Origin: DASUBN01 sp036000105
Lineage (GTDB): Bacteria; Pseudomonadota; Gammaproteobacteria; Natronospirales; REEB76
Assembly: GCA_036000105.1 (NCBI GenBank)
Contig: DASYGE010000010.1
Span: forward strand, 73,878 to 137,877
Direction: 5' to 3'
DNA length: 64,000 bases
The notes under the pieces are model-generated. The model ran no database searches. It worked only from the letters and a program-made list of their open reading frames with translations, and was not told the DNA's origin. Positions 41,694-52,577 of this stretch are shown here, in pieces (within the stretch, counting starts at the first letter, position 1; every line of letters starts with the position of its first letter). The position numbers and the translations under genes are program-made.

Positions 41694-42539
41694 CTACTTG
41701 CTGTCGTGGTGTTCCGCGGCGGTCAGGGTATTCGCCAATAACATCGCGACGGTCATAGGGCCGACACCCCCCGGCACCGGTGTGATGAGCGCGGCTCTTT
41801 GTCTCGCTGCTTCGAATTCCACGTCGCCCACCAGTCTCCCGCCCGGCAGGCGGTTCATGCCCACGTCTATCACTGTGGCACCGGGGTTCACCCAGGCGCC
41901 TTTCACCAACTCAGGTTTGCCTACGGCCACCACCAGGATGTCCGCCTCGGCTACGTGCTGATCCGTATGGGCGGTGAAGCGGTGGCAGACGGTGACGGTG
42001 GCGCCCATGAGCAGCAACTCCAGGGCCATAGGCCGGCCCACGATGTTGGAGGCGCCCACCACCACCGCATGGCGGCCCATGAACTTCTCCCCGTAGTGCT
42101 CCAGGAGCTTGATGATGCCGAAGGGGGTGCAAGGACGGAGCTTGGGGATGCGCTGGGCCAGCCGGCCTATGTTGTAAGGGTGGAAGCCGTCCACGTCCTT
42201 GTCCGGGCGGATGCGCTCGATCACCTGTTCCGTGCGGATATGGGCCGGCAGGGGTAGCTGCACCAGGATGCCGTCGATGGCGGCGTCACGGTTCAGCTCG
42301 TCGATGAGAGTCAGGATCAGGCCCTCAGGAGTCTCCGCCGGCAGATCGAAGGCTCGGGATACGAAACCCACTTCCTCGCAAGCCTGGCGCTTGTTGCGCA
42401 CGTAGATCTGGGAGGCCGAATCGCTGCCCACCAGGACCACCGCCAGCCCCGGGGCGCGCTGCCGGGTCCCCACCTGCCGGTGGATATCCCGGCGGAGCTC
42501 GGCGGCGAAGGCTTTGCCGTCTATGAGCTGGGCTGGCAT
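41694..42539 (-). CDS. folD: methylenetetrahydrofolate dehydrogenase / cyclohydrolase
   Basis: 281 residues from ATG 42539 (MPAQLIDGKAFAAELR). Catalytic YVRNKRQACEEVGF, GILVQLPLP, DKDVDGFHPYNIG, PCTPFGI and NADP-binding GASNIVGRPMALELL. Interconverts one-carbon folates in the cytosol. Transcribed away from the tRNA cluster. Confidence 0.96.
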   Translation of the reverse strand: MPAQLIDGKAFAAELRRDIHRQVGTRQRAPGLAVVLVGSDSASQIYVRNKRQACEEVGFVSRAFDLPAETPEGLILTLIDELNRDAAIDGILVQLPLPAHIRTEQVIERIRPDKDVDGFHPYNIGRLAQRIPKLRPCTPFGIIKLLEHYGEKFMGRHAVVVGASNIVGRPMALELLLMGATVTVCHRFTAHTDQHVAEADILVVAVGKPELVKGAWVNPGATVIDVGMNRLPGGRLVGDVEFEAARQRAALITPVPGGVGPMTVAMLLANTLTAAEHHDSK

Positions 42540-42617
42540 GGCGCTTTTGGCCTCGTTTGGCAGTGCCGCGGATTGTCGCATGCGTCCGGGCAGGCCACCA
42601 CCCGTAAGCCCTTGAAA

Positions 42618-42646
42618 TTGACTGGGGACTGGCCTCCCCGTATCAT
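42618..42646 (+). promoter_or_regulatory. promoter of the tRNA-Pro/Arg/His/Lys cluster
   Basis: -35 TTGACT (42618-42623), 17-nt spacer, -10 TATCAT (42641-42646), then a GC-rich discriminator (TCCCGCCC), as usual for stringently controlled stable-RNA promoters. The first tRNA starts 36 nt downstream. Confidence 0.7.
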
Positions 42647-42681
42647 TCCCGCCCTTGACGCGGGGCTTTTTACCCGCGCGA

Positions 42682-42758
<77 letters not shown>

Positions 42759-42798
42759 ACAAGAACCCCGGCACTGGTTCTGGAGTCGAGACGTCGAA

Positions 42799-42875
42799 GC
42801 GCCCGTAGCTCAACCGGATAGAGCACCGGCCTTCTAAGCCGGCGGTTGGGAGTTCGAGTCTCCCCGGGCGCGCCA
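42799..42875 (+). tRNA. tRNA-Arg(UCU)
   Basis: 77 nt with encoded CCA. Acceptor GCGCCCG pairs with CGGGCGC; anticodon stem CCGGC, loop CTTCTAA, anticodon UCU. Confidence 0.97.
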
Positions 42876-42916
42876 CTCCGTGGTGATGATGCCGGGCGGC
42901 AGCTTGTGATTGCTAT

Positions 42917-42993
42917 GGTGGGCGTAGCTCAGTTGGTAGAGCCCCGGATTGTGATTCCGGTTGTCGTGGGTTCGAGTCCCATCGTCCACCCCA
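42917..42993 (+). tRNA. tRNA-His(GUG)
   Basis: 77 nt including the G(-1) needed by HisRS and encoded CCA. Loop TTGTGAT gives anticodon GUG; acceptor has one G-U pair. Confidence 0.97.
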
Positions 42994-43045
42994 AATTCCC
43001 CAGCTTCCACCCCGGCTGAGGTTTGATGTTCGAGAAAGGCTTGAT

Positions 43046-43076
43046 GGGCCGTCAGCTCAGTTGGTAGAGCTGCTGA
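43046..43076 (+). pseudogene. 5' fragment of a tRNA-Lys gene
   Basis: The first 31 nt match the 5' end of the intact tRNA-Lys 51 bp downstream (one difference, GGGCCGTC versus GGGCCGTT) as far as the start of the anticodon stem; then the sequence diverges (AGATTGAAGAACCC). There is no anticodon, T-arm or acceptor 3' strand. Confidence 0.85.
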
Positions 43077-43096
43077 AGATTGAAGAACCCTCTGGT

Positions 43097-43172
43097 GGGC
43101 CGTTAGCTCAGTTGGTAGAGCTGCTGACTCTTAATCAGTAGGTCGTAGGTTCAAGTCCTACACGGCCCACCA
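43097..43172 (+). tRNA. tRNA-Lys(CUU)
   Basis: 76 nt with encoded CCA. Acceptor GGGCCGT pairs with ACGGCCC; anticodon loop CTCTTAA gives anticodon CUU. Flanked by a 5' fragment of itself and, downstream, by two extra copies of its 3' end. Confidence 0.97.
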
Positions 43173-43391
43173 AACATCTCTCATCGACCGGTACTTCCCA
43201 TCCATGGCGCTTAACGGCCTTGCCATCCCTGGCAAGGCGCTCGCCGCAGTGCGGCGAGCCCTACACGGCTCACCAAATATCTCTCACTCGATCGATACTC
43301 CCCATCCCTGGTGACGCCACCGGCCTTGCCGTCTCTGGCAAGTCGCTCGCCGCGGTGCGGCTCGCCCTACACGACCCACCAAATATCTCTC
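43157..43391. repeat. tandem ~103-106-bp repeat carrying the tRNA-Lys 3' end plus a CATCCCTG-type element
   Basis: A 26-nt block beginning CCTACACGGCCCACCA occurs at 43157-43182 (inside the real tRNA), 43260-43285 and 43366-43391, with period 103 and 106. Each interval contains a CCCATCC(C/A)TGG box and paired hairpins: CCTTGC-CATCCCTG-GCAAGG (43218-43237) with GCTCGCCGC-AGT-GCGGCGAGC (43239-43259); and CTTGC-CGTCTCTG-GCAAG (43325-43342) with an imperfect GCTCGCCGC hairpin. Confidence 0.85.
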
Positions 43392-43610
43392 GAACCTCTG
43401 ATGTGTTGAAGGTTCACTTCCGAATCCCCATCTCCTTGGCTCGGCTAGCGATCGCCGAGCTAAAGCCATCTGTTCATTTTCTGCCCAGTTATCCACACCC
43501 TGCGCTTGTCACATTCGGGTATTCCAGGGCTGAAATGCGCATTTCCCGGCCGATTTGGCCCAGTTTTACGGCGTTAGAGCCCAAAATTCCGGGTTTTTAT
43601 CGCTACCCGG
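43392..43610. other. intergenic stretch between the tRNA-Lys repeats and tRNA-Leu
   Basis: Together with the repeats above, this completes a 503-bp gene-free region (43173-43675). It has a hairpin GCTCGGC-TAGCGATC-GCCGAGC near 43438-43459 and the tRNA-Leu promoter at its right end. AT content is higher than the surroundings. I see no coding signal. Confidence 0.6.
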
Positions 43611-43616
43611 TATAAT
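43611..43616 (+). promoter_or_regulatory. -10 element of the tRNA-Leu promoter
   Basis: Perfect TATAAT, about 60 nt before the mature tRNA. The best -35 is a weak TTCCGG 18 nt upstream. A CCGGGT/ACCCGG stem lies in the spacer. Confidence 0.55.
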
Positions 43617-43675
43617 GCGTACATCGGGCACCTGGCAACCGGGCTAGGGTGCCGTCCCGGCAAGCCGCCGGCTTT

Positions 43676-43760
43676 GCGAAAGTGGCGGAACTGGTAGACG
43701 CGCTGGATTTAGGTTCCAGTGGGGTAACCCGTGAGAGTTCGAGTCTCTCCTTTCGCACCA
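43676..43760 (+). tRNA. tRNA-Leu(UAG)
   Basis: 85 nt with a long variable arm (TGGGGTAACCCGTG) and encoded CCA. Acceptor GCGAAAG pairs with CTTTCGC; loop TTTAGGT gives anticodon UAG. Located 59 bp before tig, a common arrangement. Confidence 0.97.
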
Positions 43761-43819
43761 TCACGGTACGTGCCCCAGGGATTTTGAGACGTTTAACGCA
43801 TCAAGAGGAAGCAAGTTCA

Positions 43820-45151
43820 ATGCAGGTTTCACTCGAAACGACCGGCGGGCTCGAGCGCCGCATGAAAGTCCAGGTCCCCGCTGAACGCGTCGAGCGCGAA
43901 GTGGAAGAACAGCTCAAGTCGCTGACCAAGAAGGCCAAGGTGGACGGCTTCCGTCCCGGCAAGGTGCCGCTCAAGGTGCTGCGCGAGCGCTTCGGTGACC
44001 AGGTGCGTTCCGACGTGGTGCGCGATCTCATGCAGTCCAGCTTCAACGAAGCACTGGCCCAGGAGAAACTCAATCCCGCCGGCGGACCGCGTATCGATTC
44101 CATCAACACCGCACCGGGCAAAGGCCTGGAATTCACCGCGGTGTTCGAGATCTATCCCGAGGTTAAGCTCTCGGGCACGCAAGGCATCAAGGTCGATCGC
44201 CCCGTGGCGGAAGTCACCCGTGATGACGTAGACACCATGCTCGACAACCTGCGCCGTCAGCGCGCCGGTTGGGAGCAGGTGAGCCGCGCCGCCGCTGACG
44301 GCGACCGGACGCAGATCGATTTCGAAGGCTTCCTGGACGGCACGCCGTTCCCGGGTGGCAAGGGCGAGAAGGTACCGGTGGTTTTGGGCGAGAAGCGCAT
44401 GCTGCCGGATTTCGAACAGGGGCTGGTGGGTATCAAGGCCGGCGAGTCCCGCGAGTTCGACGTCAACTTCCCCGGGGATTATCACGCGCCTGAGATGGCC
44501 GGCAAGCAGGCGCACTTCAAGGTGAGTGCCCATACGGTCGAGGCGCAAGTCTTGCCGGAACTGGACGAGGCTTTCTGCAAGAGTTTCGGCGTCCAGGAAG
44601 GCGGCGTGGACAAGCTGCGCGAGGAAGTGAGCGACAACATGCGTCGCGAGCTGGAGGACACCGTCCGCCGCAAGCTCAAGGATCAGGCGCTCGAAGCCTT
44701 GCTCAAGGCCAACGCGCTCGATCTGCCCAAGGCGCTGGTCGACGAGGAGATCGAGCGTCTGCGCCAGGATGCGCTAATGCGCATCGGCGTGCGTGATCCC
44801 AAGAAGGCTTCCGAGCTGCCGCGCGAGCTGTTTCAGGAACAAGCGGTCAAGCGCGTGAGCCTGGGGCTGTTGGTGGGCGAGATCATCACCCAGCAGCGGC
44901 TGACGGTCGATCCAAAGCGCGTGGACGAACGTCTGGCGCGCATGGCGAGCGAATACAGCAAGCCCGCAGAAGCGGTGCGCAGTTTCCGCACCAATAACGA
45001 CATCATGCGGCAGGTGGAGACGGTGGTGCTGGAGGAGCAGGCGGTGGACTGGCTCTTGGGCCAGGCTGCCTTCACCGACAAGCCCACGTCCTTCAAGGAG
45101 CTCATGAACCTGCATGATCACGACCATGATCATGAGCATCGCGATCATTGA
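43820..45151 (+). CDS. tig: trigger factor
   Basis: 443 residues. Ribosome-binding motif GFRPGKVP in the N-terminal domain, FKBP-type PPIase domain (DRTQIDFEGFLDGTPFPGGKGEKVPVVLG, to about 250) and the C-terminal chaperone arms. The chain ends in an unusual His/Asp tail, HDHDHDHEHRDH, a likely metal-binding extension. ATG 43820 gives MQVSLETTGGLERR. First gene of tig-clpP-clpX-lon-hupB-ppiD. Confidence 0.97.
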   Translation: MQVSLETTGGLERRMKVQVPAERVEREVEEQLKSLTKKAKVDGFRPGKVPLKVLRERFGDQVRSDVVRDLMQSSFNEALAQEKLNPAGGPRIDSINTAPGKGLEFTAVFEIYPEVKLSGTQGIKVDRPVAEVTRDDVDTMLDNLRRQRAGWEQVSRAAADGDRTQIDFEGFLDGTPFPGGKGEKVPVVLGEKRMLPDFEQGLVGIKAGESREFDVNFPGDYHAPEMAGKQAHFKVSAHTVEAQVLPELDEAFCKSFGVQEGGVDKLREEVSDNMRRELEDTVRRKLKDQALEALLKANALDLPKALVDEEIERLRQDALMRIGVRDPKKASELPRELFQEQAVKRVSLGLLVGEIITQQRLTVDPKRVDERLARMASEYSKPAEAVRSFRTNNDIMRQVETVVLEEQAVDWLLGQAAFTDKPTSFKELMNLHDHDHDHEHRDH

Positions 45152-45181
45152 GCCTGACAACCCAAAGTTGACCGGAGTGTT

Positions 45182-45811
45182 ATGAACAAGATGCAGGAAA
45201 CACAGGCTCTGAACCTCATCCCCATCGTGGTGGAACAGACCGCCCGTGGTGAGCGTTCCTATGACATCTATTCGCGCCTGCTCAAGGAGCGGGTGGTATT
45301 CATCGTCGGCCCGATAGACGACTACATGGCCAACGTGGTGGTGGCGCAGCTTCTGTTCTTGGAGTCCGAGAACCCGGACAAGGACATCAGCGTCTATATC
45401 AACTCGCCGGGCGGCGTGGTGACGGCCGGGCTCGCCATCTACGACACCATGCAGTTCGTGAAACCGGATGTGTCCACCATCTGCGTGGGCCAGGCAGCCA
45501 GTGCAGCCGCGCTGTTGCTGGCGGGCGGCGCCAAGGGTAAGCGTTACAGCCTGCCCCATTCCCGCATCATGATCCACCAGCCCCACGGCGGAGCACAGGG
45601 CCAGGCTTCGGACATCGAGATCCAGGCCCGTGAGATCCTCTATCTGCGCGAGCGGCTGAACGACATCTTCGTGAAGCATACCGGCCAGACCGTGGAGCAG
45701 ATCCAGAAGGACACCGACCGGGACCGCTTCCTGAGCGGCGAGGAAGGGGTCAAATACGGCTTGATAGACAAGGTCTTGGACAAGCGGACGACCCTGCCGA
45801 CGGCGGCCTGA
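45182..45811 (+). CDS. clpP: ATP-dependent Clp protease proteolytic subunit
   Basis: 209 residues. Catalytic serine in ICVGQAASAAALLLAGG, His in RIMIHQPHGG and Asp in KDTDRDRFLSGEE. The residues after the serine read AAA where E. coli has MGA; the triad is intact. Forms the tetradecameric chamber fed by ClpX, encoded next. 30 bp after tig. Confidence 0.96.
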   Translation: MNKMQETQALNLIPIVVEQTARGERSYDIYSRLLKERVVFIVGPIDDYMANVVVAQLLFLESENPDKDISVYINSPGGVVTAGLAIYDTMQFVKPDVSTICVGQAASAAALLLAGGAKGKRYSLPHSRIMIHQPHGGAQGQASDIEIQAREILYLRERLNDIFVKHTGQTVEQIQKDTDRDRFLSGEEGVKYGLIDKVLDKRTTLPTAA

Positions 45812-45920
45812 GGGAACATCCGGGGTGGGAGAAGGGTCCTACTATTGAAGGACCGGAGCCTGATCCCCATTGTGTAAGTGATATCCCGCCCAAGGCGGGA
45901 CATACAGAGGTGACGCAGAG

Positions 45921-47207
45921 ATGGCGGAAGAAACACGCGGCAAGGGCGAAGACGGCAAGCTGCTTTACTGCTCCTTCTGCGGCAAGAGCCAGCATGAAGT
46001 GCGTAAACTCATCGCCGGCCCTTCCGTGTATGTGTGCGACGAGTGCGTGGAACTGTGCAACGACATCATCCGCGAGGAGATGCAGGAGCAGTCCCAGACC
46101 TCACGCAGCAAGCTGCCCCGGCCCCAGGAGATCAAGGGCGTGCTGGACCAGTACGTCATCGGCCAGGAGCGCGCCAAGAAGATCCTCTCGGTCGCCGTGT
46201 ATAACCATTACAAGCGTCTGGACGTGCGCAGCGCCCGCAACAAGGACGATATAGAGCTGGCCAAGAGCAACATCCTGCTCATCGGTCCCACCGGCTCCGG
46301 CAAGACCCTCTTGGCCGAGACCCTGGCGCGGCTCTTGAACGTGCCCTTCACCATCGCCGATGCCACCACGCTCACGGAAGCGGGCTACGTGGGTGAGGAC
46401 GTCGAGAACATCATCCAGAAGCTGCTGCAGAAGTGCGATTACGACGTGGAGAAAGCCCAGACGGGCATCGTCTATATAGACGAGATAGACAAGATCTCCC
46501 GCAAGTCGGATAACCCCTCCATCACCCGCGACGTGTCGGGCGAGGGCGTGCAGCAGGCCCTGCTCAAGCTCATCGAAGGCACCATCGCCTCGGTGCCGCC
46601 CCAGGGCGGCCGCAAGCATCCGCAGCAGGAGTTCCTGCAGGTGGATACGAGCAACATCCTGTTCATCTGCGGCGGCGCCTTCGCCGGTCTCGAGAAGATC
46701 ATCCGTCATCGCACCGAGAAGAGCGGCATCGGCTTCATGGCCGAGGTCAGGGGCAAGGCCGACATCAAGAGCGTCGGCGAAGTCCTGCACGAGGTGGAGC
46801 CGGAGGATCTGATCCGCTTCGGGCTGATCCCCGAGTTCGTCGGCCGCCTGCCGGTGGTCGCCACCCTCGAGGAGCTGGACGAGATCGCACTCATGCGCAT
46901 CCTCACCGAACCCAGGAACGCCATCACCAAGCAGTACCAGAAGCTGTTCGAGATGGAGAGCTGCGAACTCGAGTTCCGTGACGATGCGCTGCGTTCCGCG
47001 GCCAAGAAAGCCATGGAACGCAAGACCGGCGCCCGCGGCCTGCGTACCATCCTCGAGCACGTGCTGCTCGACACCATGTACGAGCTGCCCTCCATGGAGA
47101 ACGTCTCCAAGGTGGTGATAGACGAATCCGTCATCAATGGCGACAACAAGCCCTACATCATGTACGAACGTGAGAAGAAGCAGCTGACCGCTTCGGCGCG
47201 TGAGTGA
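45921..47207 (+). CDS. clpX: ATP-dependent Clp protease ATP-binding subunit ClpX
   Basis: 428 residues. N-terminal zinc-binding domain (CSFCGKSQ...CDECVELC), Walker A LIGPTGSGKTLLAE, Walker B IVYIDEIDKISRK, pore loop GYVGEDVE, and IGF-type ClpP loop in KSGIGFMAEV. Unfolds tagged substrates for ClpP. The 109-bp gap from clpP contains hairpins GGTCCT/AGGACC and TCCCGCC/GGCGGGA. Confidence 0.97.
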   Translation: MAEETRGKGEDGKLLYCSFCGKSQHEVRKLIAGPSVYVCDECVELCNDIIREEMQEQSQTSRSKLPRPQEIKGVLDQYVIGQERAKKILSVAVYNHYKRLDVRSARNKDDIELAKSNILLIGPTGSGKTLLAETLARLLNVPFTIADATTLTEAGYVGEDVENIIQKLLQKCDYDVEKAQTGIVYIDEIDKISRKSDNPSITRDVSGEGVQQALLKLIEGTIASVPPQGGRKHPQQEFLQVDTSNILFICGGAFAGLEKIIRHRTEKSGIGFMAEVRGKADIKSVGEVLHEVEPEDLIRFGLIPEFVGRLPVVATLEELDEIALMRILTEPRNAITKQYQKLFEMESCELEFRDDALRSAAKKAMERKTGARGLRTILEHVLLDTMYELPSMENVSKVVIDESVINGDNKPYIMYEREKKQLTASARE

Positions 47208-47323
47208 GCCGGGGATCCAGGTGAAGCATCGCTTCACCCCGGCGAACGACCGGACAGAGGGACGGTCACTGACTGCCGTTTCCGATTTAAGCTGCCTGAG
47301 CAGCCTCTAACCAGGGATCAATC

Positions 47324-49759
<2,436 letters not shown>

Positions 49760-50060
49760 GGCGGCGCGTTTTGACTTAAGGCGGTTGGACCCCGTACGGG
49801 TGGCTATTCTCTTTATCCAGACGGCTCAGCAACTTGCCGCGCACGGTGCAGAAATCTGCTGTAGATATGTCCACCGGTCTTCAAGGTACAAAAATTTTCT
49901 GGTTGACATGCCTTTTCCACGCTTGGTAGCTTGATATGGCCCCGGCGAGCAGATGGGGTCTGCAGCCGGAGCCAAATTAGATTCTGGATGACCGCGTCGG
50001 CCCCCCTCACCTGGGGGATACTTATTGCATGCCCAAGGCAACCTTTTAAGGGATACGAAC
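49760..50060. other. 301-bp intergenic region between lon and hupB
   Basis: Contains the hupB promoter (49903-49932) and a long leader. A short palindrome CCCGTACGGG near 49792 may belong to lon termination. No gene is seen. Confidence 0.6.
49903..49932 (+). promoter_or_regulatory. probable hupB promoter
   Basis: Consensus -35 TTGACA (49903-49908), 18-nt spacer, -10 TAGCTT (49927-49932), preceded by an A/T-rich UP-like tract (ACAAAAATTTTCT). Leader of about 120 nt to the hupB ATG. Confidence 0.55.
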
Positions 50061-50333
50061 ATGAACAAGGCTGAACTGATCCACGCTGTGGCTGAAGCGA
50101 CCAAACTGTCCCAGGCTGATGCGGACCGGGCCGTGGCCGCAGTCCTGGGCGGCATCACCAGCGCGCTCGTGAAGGGTGAGCAGGTGGTACTCGTCGGTTT
50201 CGGCACCTTCACGGTGAAGCAGCGCGCCGCCCGCACGGGCCGCAATCCACAGACTGGCCAGACCATCCACATCGCCGCGAGCAAAGTACCCGGCTTCAAA
50301 GCTGGCAAAGCCTTGAAGGATGCCGTAAACTAA
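50061..50333 (+). CDS. hupB: DNA-binding protein HU
   Basis: 90 residues, the exact size of HU. MNKAELIHAVAEATKLSQADADRAV dimerisation helices, GFGTFTVKQRAARTGRNPQTGQTI with the DNA-binding beta arm and its proline (RNPQTG), and C-terminal VPGFKAGKALKDAVN. Bends and compacts DNA. ATG 50061 has AAGGGA 8 nt upstream. The location after lon matches E. coli hupB. Confidence 0.96.
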   Translation: MNKAELIHAVAEATKLSQADADRAVAAVLGGITSALVKGEQVVLVGFGTFTVKQRAARTGRNPQTGQTIHIAASKVPGFKAGKALKDAVN

Positions 50334-50351
50334 CGCGCTCTGCCGGCTAAG

Positions 50352-50427
50352 GGGTGCTTAGCTCAGCTGGTAGAGCGCCGCTTTTACACGGCGGAAGTCG
50401 TGGGTTCGAGTCCCTCAGCACCCACCA
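50352..50427 (+). tRNA. tRNA-Val(UAC)
   Basis: 76 nt with encoded CCA. Acceptor GGGTGCT pairs with AGCACCC; anticodon loop TTTACAC gives UAC. 18 bp after hupB, possibly cotranscribed with it. Confidence 0.97.
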
Positions 50428-50436
50428 GCAGCAAGT

Positions 50437-50513
50437 GGAGCGGTAGTTCAGCTGGTTAGAATACCGGCCTGTCACGCCGGGGGTCGCGGGTTCGAGTCCC
50501 GTCCGCTCCGCCA
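50437..50513 (+). tRNA. tRNA-Asp(GUC)
   Basis: 77 nt with encoded CCA. Acceptor GGAGCGG pairs with CCGCTCC; loop CTGTCAC gives GUC. Nine bp after tRNA-Val. Confidence 0.97.
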
Positions 50514-50528
50514 TTTGTCTTTAAGAAC

Positions 50529-50557
50529 GAAGGGCGCCTTAGGGCGCCCTTCTTGTT
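50529..50557 (+). terminator. intrinsic terminator after the tRNA-Val/tRNA-Asp pair
   Basis: 10-bp stem GAAGGGCGCC with loop TTAG and a downstream TTGTT tract. Confidence 0.75.
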
Positions 50558-50579
50558 CGAGCCTTAAGAGGTCGACCGC

Positions 50580-52511
50580 ATGGTGATTCAAGCGCTGCGC
50601 GACAACATGCCGAAATGGATCACGGCGATAGTCCTCGCCCTGATCATCGGACCCTTCGCGCTCTGGGGCATCAATTCCTATTTCACCGCTTCCAGCGACA
50701 ACTCCGTCGCCACGGTGAACGGCGATGAGATATCCCCGGCCGATTTCGAACGGGCCTACCAGGGCCAGTACCAGCGCCTGCAGCAGTTCTACGGTACCAG
50801 TTTCCGCCCCGGCATGATCGACGAGAAGCAGCTCAGGCAGCAGGTGCTGGATAACCTGATCAACGAGACCTTGCTCGACCAGCAGGTGGCCAAGCAGCAT
50901 TATTCCGTGGGCGACGCCCAGCTGGTGGAAGCCATCCAGAAGATCCCGGCTTTCCAGGTGGAGGGCAAGTTCTCCGCCCAGGCCTACAGCTCCGCGCTGG
51001 CGGCTTCCGGCATGACGCCCTCCGAGTTCGAGGCACGTGATCGCCAGAGTATCGAAGTAGGGCAGGTACAGAACTCCATCCAGGACAGCGCCATCGCCAC
51101 GCCGGCGGAACTCAGCGCCCAGATCGCCGCCCGCGATCAGCAGCGCGAGGTCTCCTATATCGACGTGAACACCGTCTATCTCCTGGGCGCGCAGCAGGTG
51201 AGCGATGCCGACGTGGCCGCCTACTACAAGGCCCATGGCAAGGATTTCATGACCCCCGAGAAGGTCAGCCTGGCCTACGTCGACCTCGACGAAGCCAACC
51301 TGGCGAAGCAGGTACAGCCGAGCGACGCGGAGCTGCAGGCCGTGTACCAGCAGCAGATGGACAGCTTCAAGCAGGGCGAGACCCGCGAGGCCAGGCATAT
51401 CCTGATCGCGGTGAACGGCACCGATCCCAAGGTCGATGCTGCCGCCAAGGCCAAATCAGAAGACATACTCAAGCAGCTCAAGGCAGGCGGAGATTTCGCC
51501 AAACTCGCCGCCAAGTACTCCGACGACCCGGGCTCCGCCAAGGCCGGCGGCGACTTGGGCAAGGTGTCTCGTGGCATCATGGTCAAGCCCTTCGAGGACG
51601 CCCTGTTCGCCCTGCAGAAGCCCGGCGACATCGCGGGTCCCGTGCGCACCCAGTTCGGTTATCACATCATCCAGCTGGAAGGCATCGATGCGGCTGCCCA
51701 GAAGCCGTTCTCCGAGGTCCGTGCGCAGCTGGCCGCCGACTACCAGAAGAAGAAGGCGGACGACCAATACTTCACCCTGGGCGATCAGCTCGCCAACCTG
51801 TCCTACGAACACCCGGCTTCCCTGGACGAGGTGAGCGAGCAGCTCAACCTGCCGGTGCAGAGCGTGGACGATGTGACCCGTGACGTCGGTACCGGCATAG
51901 GCGCCAATGCGGACGTGCGTAAGGCCGCGTTCAGCGACCAGGTGCTGGTCCAGGGTAACAACAGTGAACCCATCCAGCTCGGGACCAACCATGCGGTGGT
52001 CATCCGGGTGAAGGGCCATACACCCAGTGAGCCCAAGAGACTGGACGATGTGCGCTCGCAGATCTACAGCATCCTCAAGCAACAACGTGCCACCGAGGCA
52101 GCTTCCAAGCTCGCCATCAGCCTGTCCCTGGAGGTGCAGAAGGGCGCAGACCCGGCGACGCTCACCAAGGGCAAGGGCGGCGTGAGCTTCGTGAAGCCGG
52201 CTTACGTGGGCCGCAGCCAGACCGGGGTGCCGCCCCAGATATTGAGCGCTGCCTTCGAGGCACCGGATCCGGCTTCCAGCGGGCGTACTGTGAAGACCGT
52301 GGCGCTGGATAACGGCGACCAGGCGGTGCTCCTGGTGACGGCCATGAAGCCGGGTGATCCCGCTGCCTTCAAGGACGAGGATCGCAACCGGCAGATGCAG
52401 AACCTGTCACGCGAAGACGGTAGCGCCGAGTTCGGCGCCTACATCGCTTATCTACGACAGCAGGCCAAGATCAAGATCAACTCCAAGAACATGGAACAGT
52501 CGGATCAGTAA
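50580..52511 (+). CDS. ppiD: periplasmic folding chaperone / PPIase PpiD (SurA N-terminal domain)
   Basis: 643 residues. A short cytoplasmic start, an N-terminal membrane anchor (WITAIVLALIIGPFALWGI), a SurA-like chaperone region (about 40-200), and a parvulin domain (about 265-365: ARHILIAV, LAAKYSDDPGSAKAGGDLG, QFGYHIIQLE). Anchored in the inner membrane facing the periplasm, associated with newly secreted proteins and SecYEG. Position after hupB is conserved. Confidence 0.95.
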   Translation: MVIQALRDNMPKWITAIVLALIIGPFALWGINSYFTASSDNSVATVNGDEISPADFERAYQGQYQRLQQFYGTSFRPGMIDEKQLRQQVLDNLINETLLDQQVAKQHYSVGDAQLVEAIQKIPAFQVEGKFSAQAYSSALAASGMTPSEFEARDRQSIEVGQVQNSIQDSAIATPAELSAQIAARDQQREVSYIDVNTVYLLGAQQVSDADVAAYYKAHGKDFMTPEKVSLAYVDLDEANLAKQVQPSDAELQAVYQQQMDSFKQGETREARHILIAVNGTDPKVDAAAKAKSEDILKQLKAGGDFAKLAAKYSDDPGSAKAGGDLGKVSRGIMVKPFEDALFALQKPGDIAGPVRTQFGYHIIQLEGIDAAAQKPFSEVRAQLAADYQKKKADDQYFTLGDQLANLSYEHPASLDEVSEQLNLPVQSVDDVTRDVGTGIGANADVRKAAFSDQVLVQGNNSEPIQLGTNHAVVIRVKGHTPSEPKRLDDVRSQIYSILKQQRATEAASKLAISLSLEVQKGADPATLTKGKGGVSFVKPAYVGRSQTGVPPQILSAAFEAPDPASSGRTVKTVALDNGDQAVLLVTAMKPGDPAAFKDEDRNRQMQNLSREDGSAEFGAYIAYLRQQAKIKINSKNMEQSDQ

Positions 52512-52530
52512 CTCGGATCCTCAGGAAACG

Positions 52531-52560
52531 AAAAGGCCGGCGTAAAAGCCGGCCTTTTTT
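52531..52560 (+). terminator. intrinsic terminator between convergent ppiD and fabI
   Basis: 11-bp stem AAAAGGCCGGC, 6-nt loop, and a T6 run on the plus strand; A-rich on the 5' side, so it can also terminate fabI from the other direction. Confidence 0.9.
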
Positions 52561-52577
52561 ATGCTTTCGATTTCCCG

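Noticed and set aside
43046..43096. A second functional tRNA-Lys
   Set aside because: Homology stops at the start of the anticodon stem; no anticodon, T-arm or 3' acceptor strand follows before the intact gene begins.
43157..43391. Possible CRISPR array, because of regular repeats of about 26 nt
   Set aside because: Only three repeats, the spacers are similar to each other and palindromic, the repeat is a tRNA 3' end, and there are no cas genes.
45182..45811. Catalytically dead ClpP, because the usual SMGAFLL reads SAAALLL
   Set aside because: The serine, histidine and aspartate of the triad are all present in their normal contexts; only neighbouring residues differ.
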